NCBI RefSeq assembly: GCF_015706575.1
Contig: NW_024037076.1
Coordinates: forward strand, 18,356,898 to 18,420,897
Direction: 5' to 3'
Length of the DNA stretch: 64,000 bases
Origin: Patiria miniata
Taxonomy: Eukaryota > Echinodermata > Asteroidea > Valvatida > Asterinidae
The stretch's first letter is position 1. Every line of letters begins with the position of its first letter. Positions 28,701-35,381 of the stretch are shown piece by piece. The notes under the pieces were generated by a model. It did not search any database, was not told the DNA's origin, and saw only the letters and a list, made by a program, of their open reading frames with translations. The position numbers were made by a program, and so were the translations under genes.

Positions 28701-31700
28701 CTAAAGCATTATGATTTAAAACTTCACCTGGGGCAAAGTAATCTTAAAATAGATTCATACTCATACACTGATGCACTGCAATGGTGCACACACTATTCAG
28801 ACACCACTAAAATACTAAAATCACAAACACATCTTTGAGTAAATGTGCACAACAAAATAAGACGTGTACATATCACATCATCAATAAGACCTCCGGAAGG
28901 TGATTATTAAAATGAATATATTTATATCGGGCCTACTGTATTGCATTTTTCTACCCAGTGGAATTGCTGATGAATAGGTTTGAAGGTTCATTATCTTACA
29001 ATTTGCATAAAGTAACTTGTCATATTGCTTTTCTCACTGTACCTAAATTGACTATATCATAGTTAAACAAAAGATCTTGAAATTTATGTTATACACAAAG
29101 ATATCCTTCGTAAACATTTTAACTGCCAAATTAAAGTTGCGATGTTGCATAATAAGCCAGTTGCGAGTTAAATTTAAATAAAATCTGGAACGCTGACTTA
29201 ATCCAATGCTTTGCACATTTTAACTTTCCATTCTCCCGACCAAAGAGAATATTACTATATCGCGTGAATCGGGGCAAGCCTTATGCTAGCAGCCCCCCAG
29301 CTCCGGCATGGTCTGGTGTCTTTGTGCCATTCTCACCCATAGTGAACAATGTGTTGGTACTCAGCGTCCCTTACGTAACTATGCAAGAGCTTGCCCCGAA
29401 TCATGTGATTAGCAACAGTGTCTTTGGTCTGGAGAATTCAAAGTTAAAATGTGCCAAGCATTCTGAGCAAGTCAGTGTACCAGATGTTTTTCAAACGTAA
29501 ATCCCAAAGGGTATAGGTTACTCACAAATGGCTTATTGCTATGTGTTCCGGTATCTAAAGACCTATCCCGGGATGCTATCAATTCTACCAAGCAGGCCTC
29601 CTTCAATGGCGAAAGCATTGTGCTAGCTTCACACTATCCGTCACAGGGTAGTTGCTTTGTACAATACTGTGCACAATGGTATCCATTGAAGGGGGCCTTG
29701 TGAGTGTGTGAGTTTGTTTCTGCATTCAATAGGGGACGTTGAACAATAGAGGACAATAGGGTCCCCAATTCCCGAGAGGTCCCCAGTTTGGATTCGTATT
29801 CAAAACATATGGGAGGTCTTCCTACGAAGTTAGAATACAAACAAAAGAGGGACAATAGGGGGTCCCCGATTGCAGGCAAATACATGCGTGTGTGGGTGAG
29901 TTTGTCTCTTACAGTCACAAGTGAACAAAAGATGTCCACATAATGCAGGTTGTGTTGACGTTATGTGGACTAAGCCATGTCCACATAACGTTTCACCCTC
30001 TCTGGAAAACAGGTTTAGAGGCATTTTCGGGTTAGGGTTATCCGTCGCAGAATGAAGAGAAACATTCAAGGAAATCAAAAACAAATTTGGGGTTGAAAGA
30101 GTTTTCACAGTTTAAGTAAAGTTTGAGTAAAGTTTTCTTAACTACACGAAAACAAAGAAATGTCCACATAGCGCATGTAAAACAAATGTGATGTGTGTGT
30201 GTACAGTGATCGTGTTCCCAGATCGTTTATATCTGTTGTAAGCAGATTGGTGCTCACTACCACAAGACAAAGCCCAAAAATCAACTCGGTAAAATCAAGT
30301 TTTTGTATTTTTCGTTTCTATTTCTTTTCTTTTTTTCTCATTCTCCTCTATAAGCAGCCTTCCCGGTTTCACTAGACTACGAGTGCACAACAAAGGCGGT
30401 GCCCCCTGTTGTTTTGTGGAATTTCAGGTAATTTGGCTTGGATTCTAGAATTTTTTTATCCCAGCATTTTTCATTGTCATAAAAAAAAAATTAGGTTCTC
30501 GTCACACTATTCCTCATGAAGGTTGTCATTTTTTTTTTTTTTTTCCTAGGTGTTTCATTTTGTCACCACGATACTGTAATGTATCATTAAGAATTGTCAT
30601 TCTTAAGAATTCTCTTTGCAATTTCCCAAGGACGGACACAGTACATTGTCCGAAACATTGAGAGAACAATTTCCACCACCGGTTCGTTTCAGAGCCACTC
30701 TTCTTCAAAGATGAGATTGATTCCATGGTGTACCCAAAAAAATTACAACTGAAAGGGTTCTCAATATCTTTTGATTTGCCTGATGACAAATTGTCACTGT
30801 CATTCATCTTTGTCATTGTTTTTTTGTCATCAGAATATATCCTGTGCTACACAAGCCTTGACGCATCTGCAAGGTGTGTTGTTGCCGTCCAGTGATCGTG
30901 GGGGCCTGCGGGTAGAGTTTGCCAAGGCTAACATGGGAGAGGTAAGAAGAACATCTTATATTTTTACTTCCATAGGCTTACAGGTTCAAAACTAAACTGC
31001 CTTATTTCCTTTGGGCATGTTTTCATGCACAGTCAAGTTTATGATAATAAACAGAATGTATTCCATGAGTTTGAGTATTTAGCAGATTTTTCCTCATGCG
31101 TAGGCCTATATATCGAAGCAATTTAAATTGAATACATTCAATATGGGTTTTCATACTTGTTTATTAAAAGTGTATGTGAAACTTGATATTTTGTTATCCT
31201 TCCTTAATTTTTTACTTTTTTATTCTATTTTTTTTATCAGCATGCGTATTGTGGTATTTATTATTAAATCCTGCAAAAGTTCCCCCTTTCAAAAACTTTT
31301 TTTTATAAATGTCTTTTTTTTTTAATGAATTGTTTGAAGACTGCATGGCTTTTTCCCCCCGAGACTTCCTTTTCCACATGCAGATTGTACATTAACAGCA
31401 ATAATTTTTGTGAAACATAAACAGGTTGTACTTTATGAAATGTTATGAAATAACGTTTTTGCAATTGACTAACAATACAGTACTAAACGTATGCTTTAAT
31501 ATGGAAACAGTTTGAACAGTATTCATTTTTTGAAATTTTGGAGGAAAAGAGTCGGGTTTAAAAAAAGACCTTCTAATATGGAAGCCTTTTATGTATATCG
31601 GTTGTAGGTTGCTTTTCTCATCTCTAAATACTGACTGCATAGGACATATGCCCATCAATGTACTGTACACTAACAGGTGAAACTACCATGGGTCTCTTTT

Positions 31701-34700
31701 TGGGCCCCCAATATGGCCGCCAACTTGTGTAACTGAGAGTGCAGCAGATGATTTGTACACTTACATTTTGGCCCACCAAGATGGTGACTTCGGCCTACAT
31801 GTACATTGTCGACACACTATTCCAGTCAGTACATAGAGATCAGTGATTGCAAGGGCGGTTCCAGAACACAATTTTTGGGGGGCCAAAAACATTTTTGGTC
31901 CCCCAAAAAGTGGGTCAGAAAAATTACGGCGTGGGGTTCGGGGCCCACTTAAGGGCCCTGAAAATTTTTGGATTCTAGATGCTCTGTGGTGCGATCTGAG
32001 GCAATTTCTGACCACTTTAACCAAATCTTTTTGAGGAAAAGATGGTGGTGTACGCAGTGCCTGCCTTAATTGCGATGTCACTTAAAAAAAAAAAATTGGA
32101 TTCATTTTTTGGGGGGGGAGGGGGGTTGGCCCCCCTGGATCCGCCCTTGAGCGATTGGTTCTGTTTTGGCAGTGGACAGCCAAATGTTTGGGCTCCCTAG
32201 TCCTATGTTGCAAGAAGATTGAAGATGTAATCTTTTTTTATAGGCTTTGTGCCTGTACTGATTGGCCTATAAGAAGAGCCATTTGAAGGCACTATTTTAC
32301 CGATAACACTCATATAATGAGGTACTCCCATTTTACACCACCATTAGCTAGCCCAAGTGGAATTAGGGCCTACCATTTAATTGAAAAAATGATGGTCCAC
32401 TGCTGCTATGCCCCTTTAAAGACGCTTTTCGGATGAACATGGGGTTCTAAGCCGTTCGATTCCAGTTAGATCCTGGACAAGTGAGGAATGACTACATATC
32501 AGGAATGACTACATATCAGGACTACATAAGTCTGGATATTTGTCCAGGGATAGGAATGTACAGCCTTCGTTGTGCAACTTTCAAATGTGTTTAATCTGTT
32601 TAGGGAATTCACATTTTTAGGTGATTAAAAGTGGTGTGCAGTAGCCAAAGGTTACATAGAGGTGATGTCCACAGCAACATCTCCAATTGGTTCTTGTCCT
32701 CTGGCAACAGTAATGTATGCAGTAGTCACTGGGTTAAGAAAGGCTGCAGAATATACAAACTGATTAAATTTTAATTTTTTTATTTTATATCATTTTTATT
32801 TTTATTCTTTTTTTGTATTTCTTTTTTTTTGGGGGGGGGATTTCTTTCTGTATTCTTGATTTTGGGCATAGTGTTGCTATGTAAAATTGTTGCCTCATCG
32901 TATTTGGTTTGTGGTTTGTTTCAGTATCCAATAAGGTTGGCCAGATAACGATTACAAAAAGTGAGCTTCACATCTAAACCTGCCATCCAGACTTATACAC
33001 AAAATTGACAACCTCAGTATTGGAGGGAACAGCAAAACCCACAACTCAGTCTTTATTTGTTTCCCCTCCCGTGTCATTTTTATTATGATTTGCCAGAAAA
33101 CGCTAGAGTGGTCGGCTGGTGGGCTAATCTACTCGCCGTCACCCGCGGCGCACCACCCCCACCAAATTGGAGTCACACCCATCAACCGTACCGCAGCTAG
33201 CCCCATATTCCAGTTCTGATCAAAACCAAAGGCACGTGGCGGCTATTTTAAATGTCATCTTGTTTTTTTTATTATCTTCAGTGCCACATTAATTTTTTCT
33301 TTCCCTTCTTCCAGTAGTCTTGTTCCTTCTTGTTTATTTCTGATCACGGTACCATGTTTCTTCTCCCATCTTCAAAAACACCAGTGCCCACCAGCTTTAT
33401 AATGGGTGTCACAGTCAACGTTGATGCTTATTAGTGGTAGATCGTAGAGTTCAAGAGTGTTAATATCTTGCTTTGGTTATCAATTCCCTACCCTACTAGC
33501 ACTGTAGTGTGTTCATTAATATCGGTAATCATTCTGTTAATTACTATATCACTGGTACATTCAAGCAATTCACATGCGTAGTAGACAGTGCTGATGACTC
33601 ACCCGCTTCGTTGGTGCACACTTGGGCGATTGTTGCTGAGCCGCGGCGTTGCCTTCATAACGTACTTTCCCTTCCAGCACCTCCCCGGTGGAAGGTCTTC
33701 AACACAGAATAAGAAGACTACATTGATAACCCAACTTTGCAGAGAGTCTTAGAAATAGACCTAGTTGAAAAGAGTTGATAATGCAGTTTTTTGGCCGTTG
33801 GAATATTCCAAGCATCACATCGCTTCTCTGCAACGCTTTCCAGAACAAGCTCCTCTGCAAAACATTAACACATTTTATTACCAAGTTTGTTAAATGCACC
33901 CTCATTTACATAACATTAGAATGTCTGGTTGTATGTAGATAATGTACCGTATGTACGTTGATAGCATGGTGACGTTTAAAGGGATCTGCTAATGCTTCAG
34001 TATTCTTTAACACATTCTGCATTTGTCTAATAATTGTCAGTAGTAGTCTCATAACGTTACTTCCGCCATCACTCTATTGGCTACTTTTTATTCCCACTGC
34101 ATGATGTGAAAGCTGCATATCAGTACCATTTTAGATGGTCATTTGAAACATAGCATAATGCATGGTTACATTCTGTAATAACATGTAAGTGCCACACATG
34201 ATTCATTTTTAAGATTGTTCTACTTGGATATTGTTTATTCCAAAGTTGTATTTTTGTTGACTCATTTTTTGGGAGGCGGTTACACATGCAGTAGGATTGT
34301 TCCATAACGGGAGAACAGATTTTGTAATTGACTGTATCATCATTTTATTTTTTTACGGCAACATTGTAATGGGTCTTGCATTCAGTTTACAAATGTGATC
34401 CTGCAGCCAATACTTTTTGTATCATCTAAAAGTATCATCATACCCTCTCATTTTTGTTTGAAAGATCATAAAATCACTGACAGTGTTAAAAGAACAAACA
34501 GGCTTTTACCCTAACCACACCCAACCCTTCAAAATCCAACTGCATGTTTTGTTGGAATCTGTTGGAGTGAGTACTGCACTGGTGAACTGATTATGCTTGA
34601 CATGGGGTCAGGCATACCACCATAATCAAGAGTCCAAGAGTTTGGGTGTTGAATCTACCATTATGGAGTTGGATTTTGCAAGAGTGAGGAAGGTTCCTAG

Positions 34701-35381
34701 TAAACCACTCAAGGGGTTGAGGGTTAAGATGTAAAGCCAGTAACACTTTCCTCCTCTAACTCTTTCTGGTTTTTAACAAGCTACAGGGAAGTGTTGGGTA
34801 AACTAACGGGTATACTAAACTCAGACATTTGTTTTACTAATGATAAACAACATTAGTGTGCAACCAGTATTTATTCATGGCCTGGAAATATTGTTCTTGT
34901 GACCAAGAAAAAAAATTACTCAAAAATCTTGGAATTGATGCTAAAATCAAAAGGTTTGAAAAAAGTCTGATGTCAATGGACTTGTGATTTTAGGGATAAA
35001 GACTAAATTATTACGGTGGTTTATATTATTGTGGTAGGTGGGGGGGGGGGGGGAGTTGATGATCTACAAGATCAAAATAATCTCTCTTCTCCAAATTTGG
35101 GTAAATTGTATTTTTTTTTACTTTTTTTAAACACATAATCTTCACACCAAAATGCAGAAAAAGAAGAAAAAACAAGACTCAGTAATTTGATTTATATATC
35201 GACATAGACCCATTTTCACTCTGTAGTAATCTGGATCAATTGTACATTATTCACATTCTTACATTGTTTTTCTTCTAAATCTATATTCTTTTCCTGTCTG
35301 TTATTTCTAAACCAACAGCCAAAGCGTCTGGAAATCATCCCAAGGATCTCGCCAGTACTGCCACCCCAGACTGTGCTGTAA
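7720..35381 (+). CDS. RBPMS: RBPMS/couch potato/MEC-8 family RNA-binding protein, two RRMs (5' end missing)
   Basis: This gene was rebuilt from nine internal coding exons (7720-7797, 13754-13807, 16470-16532, 19110-19263, 21689-21746, 23588-23696, 26419-26624, 30358-30427, 30834-30941) plus one of two terminal exons. The internal exons total 900 nt, or 300 codons, and all splice phases agree. RRM1 has RNP2 LFVSGLP and RNP1 PVGFVTFD. The linker matches the vertebrate RBPMS pattern [20 protein letters not shown] as [21 protein letters not shown] His/Pro/Ala-rich stretch then leads to RRM2, with LFIANLG and a diverged RNP1, PCCFVEF. The family acts in splicing and mRNA control; vertebrate RBPMS dimerises through its RRM and binds paired CAC motifs, and MEC-8 is a splicing regulator with two RRMs. 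The initiator exon was not found. Family is certain; the symbol is by homology only. Confidence 0.93.
7798..13753 (+). other. Intron between RRM1 exons (about 6 kb)
   Basis: This is the longest intron of the gene. It carries poly-C and poly-G runs (about 7880, 9421 and 11090), a tRNA-derived SINE-like unit at 10045-10125 with a duplicated tail sequence, and otherwise AT-rich DNA. No additional exon could be supported; the open frame at 9632-9874 resembles no known family. Confidence 0.7.
9974..10215 (+). mobile_element. tRNA-derived SINE-like repeat with duplicated tail
   Basis: The stretch 10045-10125 looks like a tRNA-type internal promoter. A box A-like TGGTTGAGTGG lies at 10052-10062, and a box B-like GCTTTGAGTCC lies about 35 bases later. 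It is flanked by two imperfect direct copies of a sequence starting GAGTATAYACAGTGTTTATA (about 9977 and 10158), as if a SINE tail were present both before and after the tRNA-like head. It is not a functional tRNA gene: no full cloverleaf could be drawn. Confidence 0.55.
13754..13807 (+). CDS. RBPMS: RBPMS-like exon: RRM1 loop
   Basis: This 54-nt exon encodes [18 protein letters not shown]. It sits between acceptor tgtccag and donor gtaagt and is phase 0 at both ends. The added KPGKSSS before RNP1 is longer than in human RBPMS (LTSKQ). A similar insertion is my recollection for fly couch potato, which supports an invertebrate-type gene. Confidence 0.93.
13808..16469 (+). other. Intron with TTAA-type MITE
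   Basis: This intron holds the TTAA-type MITE at 16000-16395, which ends only 74 bases before the next exon. It also has an ATC/ATT-rich stretch at about 15640-15960 and a GC-rich inverted repeat near 14828-14879 (arms GCCGAGCGC and GCGCTCGGC). No further exon was supported. Confidence 0.7.
16000..16395 (+). mobile_element. TTAA-type MITE related to 2072-2619
   Basis: TTAA is present at both ends (16000-16003 and 16392-16395). Inverted termini read AGGCATATAGGATCATTTGC on the left and its near complement on the right. The body matches the element at 2072-2619 but without the 157-bp duplication. No coding capacity is seen. Confidence 0.85.
16470..16532 (+). CDS. RBPMS: RBPMS-like exon: RRM1 RNP1
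   Basis: This 63-nt exon encodes 21 residues, [20 protein letters not shown] then S. PVGFVTFD is RNP1 (beta3). The acceptor is ccccaccag and the donor gtgagt; both ends are phase 0. It matches human [20 protein letters not shown] closely. Confidence 0.96.
16777..16791 (+). promoter_or_regulatory. CTCF-like motif (candidate)
   Basis: The sequence CAGTAGAGGGCGCTA resembles the core of the bilaterian CTCF consensus (CCASYAGRGGGCGCTR). A similar word occurs at 21372-21387 on the same strand and an imperfect one at 45695-45710 on the opposite strand. Binding is inferred only; such words can also be spread by repeats. Confidence 0.4.
18554..18744. mobile_element. Short hAT-like MITE
   Basis: The left end CAGGCGCGGATCCAGAG and right end (read on the minus strand) CAGGGGCGAATCCAGGA are inverted repeats. 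A 5-bp duplication TGCAC flanks both sides (18549-18553 and 18745-18749). The interior has A-rich and poly-C tracts and no gene. The CAG start fits the hAT group, but a 5-bp rather than 8-bp duplication is not typical, so the class is tentative. Confidence 0.7.
19110..19263 (+). CDS. RBPMS: RBPMS-like exon: end of RRM1 and linker start
   Basis: This exon encodes 51 residues plus one base. [20 protein letters not shown] is the RRM1 beta4 and tail, followed by [13 protein letters not shown] and a Pro-rich linker ending TPRDP. The acceptor is gaaatcag and the donor gtgagt; it leaves one base (T), which joins AT of the next exon to give Tyr. [11 protein letters not shown] is a strong family hallmark. 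Confidence 0.96.
20626..20844. mobile_element. 219-bp hAT-like MITE with perfect 8-bp target duplication
   Basis: The inverted termini read YAGGGATGTAGTTGAG and extend through CCATCACAAGTCC. The target sequence TCTCAGGC is duplicated exactly at 20618-20625 and 20845-20852. The interior repeats CACAAGTCC and GGACTTGTG words. The 8-bp duplication is the hAT signature. A fragment with similar CACAAGTCC words lies near 63740-63850. The exact duplication suggests a fairly recent insertion. Confidence 0.85.
21372..21387 (+). promoter_or_regulatory. CTCF-like motif (candidate)
   Basis: The sequence CCAATAGAGGGCGCTA fits the CTCF core consensus as well as the site at 16777 does, in the same orientation. 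No binding evidence is possible from sequence alone. Confidence 0.4.
21689..21746 (+). CDS. RBPMS: RBPMS-like exon: conserved linker motif
   Basis: This 58-nt exon encodes, with its neighbours, [20 protein letters not shown]. It is the counterpart of the human RBPMS block [20 protein letters not shown], which lies just after the RRM. The acceptor is tgtttcag and the donor gtaagt; one base enters from upstream and two remain for the next exon. Confidence 0.92.
21747..23587 (+). other. Intron with long-TIR MITE
   Basis: This intron holds the inverted-repeat element at 22170-22424; the rest is AT-rich with T runs. No exon was supported. Confidence 0.7.
22170..22424. mobile_element. 255-bp MITE with about 45-bp inverted termini
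   Basis: The left end starts GGGTCATTTTCTAAATTTAG. The right end, read on the minus strand, starts GGGTCATTCTTTAAATTTAA. The match continues through the CTGTCCCTG words at about 22215 and 22382. No target duplication is clear and no gene lies inside, so the superfamily is unknown. Confidence 0.75.
23588..23696 (+). CDS. RBPMS: RBPMS-like exon: His/Ala/Pro-rich linker
   Basis: This exon encodes [20 protein letters not shown] followed by [16 protein letters not shown]. It parallels vertebrate LYPAELAPALPPPAFTYP and ASLHAQ; the LHAQ is conserved. The acceptor is caccaacag and the donor gtaacc; it starts with the last base of a Pro codon and ends in phase 0. Confidence 0.92.
23757..24223. mobile_element. 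Element with 14-bp perfect inverted ends
   Basis: ATTCATAAATACCT at 23757-23770 is exactly inverted at 24210-24223. Inside is a small hairpin CGTTCTGCGCGA/TCGCGCAGAACG with a 2-base loop near 24015. It directly abuts the large hairpin at 24250-24362. It is non-coding and of unknown superfamily. Confidence 0.6.
24250..24362. repeat. Hairpin with 50-bp arms and 13-base loop
   Basis: The arms 24250-24299 and 24313-24362 are reverse complements with a single mismatch. They start TTAATCACTCTGTTTAAGAC, and the loop is TTGCCTCCGGCTC. Outer bases also pair in part (GAATAAATATGTGC with GCACACATTTATTC). It sits in an intron, so the pre-mRNA could fold into a long double-stranded stem. Confidence 0.92.
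25085..25550. repeat. Cluster of direct and inverted GCCGAACTCAATT words
   Basis: The word is exact at 25115-25127 and 25265-25277. A near-complement (AATTGGGTTCGGC) is at 25169-25181, and weaker inverted relatives are near 25446 and 25508. The flanking words GTGCCGAACTC and GAGCAACTGCCGTGC also recur. It looks like a decayed inverted-repeat element or elements; no gene is present. Confidence 0.5.
26419..26624 (+). CDS. RBPMS: RBPMS-like exon: linker and RRM2 start
   Basis: This 206-nt exon opens [16 protein letters not shown] and continues with an Ala/Met-rich segment. It then begins RRM2 with [20 protein letters not shown] followed by DLCS. LFIANLG is RNP2 of the second RRM. The acceptor is tttttcacag and the donor gtgagt; it is phase 0 at the start and leaves two bases at the end. 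It is strikingly GC-rich against its AT-rich introns, as expected of coding sequence. Confidence 0.94.
26679..27063. mobile_element. MITE with GCAGCCGATTTCA inverted ends
   Basis: The left end GCAGCCGATTTCATGAAAC and the right end, read on the minus strand, GCAGCCGATTTCACAAAAC form the inverted termini. Inside, words like GCGTAACTTA and TTACGCAC recur in both directions. There is no clear target duplication and no gene. The style resembles Harbinger-type MITEs, but this is a guess. Confidence 0.65.
27205..27423 (+). mobile_element. Telomere-like-ended TTAA element A
   Basis: The element starts TTAACCCTAACCCC and ends GGTTAGGGTTAA, with TTAA at both ends. The interior is semi-palindromic, with CCAAAATCCAACACC and GTTGGATTTTGAAGGG words. 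A close relative lies inverted at 34505-34727. It is non-coding. Confidence 0.8.
28067..28440. mobile_element. 374-bp MITE with about 60-bp inverted termini
   Basis: The ends read AGTCAATTTGGGCGATTCAC on the left and AGTCAATTCGGGCGATTCAC on the minus strand at the right. The match continues through AATGCAGTGC, CACCAAGAGTTTGCCA and GAGAGT. No target duplication is seen and no coding frame is supported. Confidence 0.85.
29265..29403. mobile_element. 139-bp MITE fragment or short inverted-repeat element
   Basis: The ends TGAATCGGGGCAAGC and its near complement GCTTGCCCCGAATCA are inverted 15-mers. The element is short and non-coding, and its superfamily is unclear. Confidence 0.55.
30358..30427 (+). 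CDS. RBPMS: RBPMS-like exon: RRM2 beta2-beta3
   Basis: This 70-nt exon is too short for ordinary ORF calling. Its first base completes the Ser codon left by the exon at 26419. It then encodes [20 protein letters not shown] and EFQ. The pattern PGFTRLR..NKGGAP.(A/C)FVE is the standard second-RRM core of MEC-8/Whi3-like proteins. The acceptor is ctataagcag and the donor gtaatt; it ends in phase 0, matching the next exon. The usual RNP1 aromatic is replaced by Cys-Cys before FVEF. Confidence 0.93.
30834..30941 (+). CDS. RBPMS: RBPMS-like exon: RRM2 end
   Basis: This exon encodes 36 residues starting [20 protein letters not shown] and ending [14 protein letters not shown]. It gives the second helix and beta4 of RRM2. 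The acceptor is gtcatcag and the donor gtaaga; both ends are phase 0. RVEFAKANM parallels RLEFAKSNT at the end of RRM1. Confidence 0.95.
30942..33096 (+). other. Intron with hAT-like MITE
   Basis: This intron contains the hAT-like MITE at 31850-32149 and a 20-base tandem pair (GGAATGACTACATATCA) near 32487. It is otherwise AT-rich with T runs, and no exon is seen. When the distal terminal exon is used, the intron runs on to 35318. Confidence 0.7.
31850..32149 (+). mobile_element. 300-bp hAT-like MITE with 8-bp target duplication
   Basis: The left end CAAGGGCGGTTCCAG and the minus-strand right end CAAGGGCGGATCCAGGG are inverted repeats. The flanks AGTGATTG (31842-31849) and AGCGATTG (32150-32157) are an 8-bp duplication with one mismatch, typical of hAT. 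The interior has GGGCCCACTTAAGGGCCC and a GCAATTTCTGACCACTTTAA block that recurs at 42598-43070 and 60601-60690. Confidence 0.82.
33097..33219 (+). CDS. RBPMS: Alternative terminal exon A of RBPMS-like gene
   Basis: After acceptor gatttgccag, a phase-0 frame of 40 residues follows, starting [20 protein letters not shown] and continuing [20 protein letters not shown], then TGA. It is much GC-richer than its surroundings and its His/Pro/Ala content resembles the linker of this protein. The phase fits the exon ending at 30941. No donor follows before the stop, so it would be a last exon. No strong poly(A) signal was seen soon after. Confidence 0.68.
   Translation, partial: KTLEWSAGGLIYSPSPAAHHPHQIGVTPINRTAASPIFQF
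33220..35318 (+). other. Between terminal exons: intron or alternative 3' UTR
   Basis: This tract would be 3' UTR for exon A transcripts and intron for exon B transcripts. It holds a telomere-like-ended TTAA element at 34505-34727 and a poly-G run near 35041. Otherwise it is AT-rich DNA without a supported exon. Confidence 0.6.
34505..34727 (-). mobile_element. Telomere-like-ended TTAA element B
   Basis: The left end TTTACCCTAACCAC has lost the exact TTAA; the right end GGTTGAGGGTTAA keeps it. The body is the reverse complement of element A (27205-27423), with recognisable GTTGGATTTTG, CACCATAATCAAGAGTCC and GAGTGAGGAAGGTT blocks. Confidence 0.78.
35319..35381 (+). CDS. RBPMS: Alternative terminal exon B of RBPMS-like gene
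   Basis: After a good acceptor (taaaccaacag), a phase-0 frame encodes [20 protein letters not shown] and stops at TAA 35379-35381. The phase fits the exon ending at 30941. It is short, so evidence is weaker than for exon A. It is followed by a long AT-rich, repeat-poor tract ending at a good poly(A) signal, which supports its use as a last exon. Confidence 0.55.
   Translation, partial: PKRLEIIPRISPVLPPQTVL

Larger units (their letters stand above)
26625..30357 (+). other. Intron rich in MITEs
   Basis: This intron holds four inverted-repeat elements (26679-27063, 27205-27423, 28067-28440, 29265-29403), a hairpin at 29959-29990 (12-bp stem CGTTATGTGGAC, 8-base loop), and a smaller inverted pair AGGCCTCCTTCAATGG near 29599-29700. 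I see no exon. Confidence 0.7.

Noticed and set aside
29264-29500. 78-codon plus-strand open frame
   Set aside because: It starts at and runs through a short inverted-repeat element (29265-29403), and an exon here would split RRM2.
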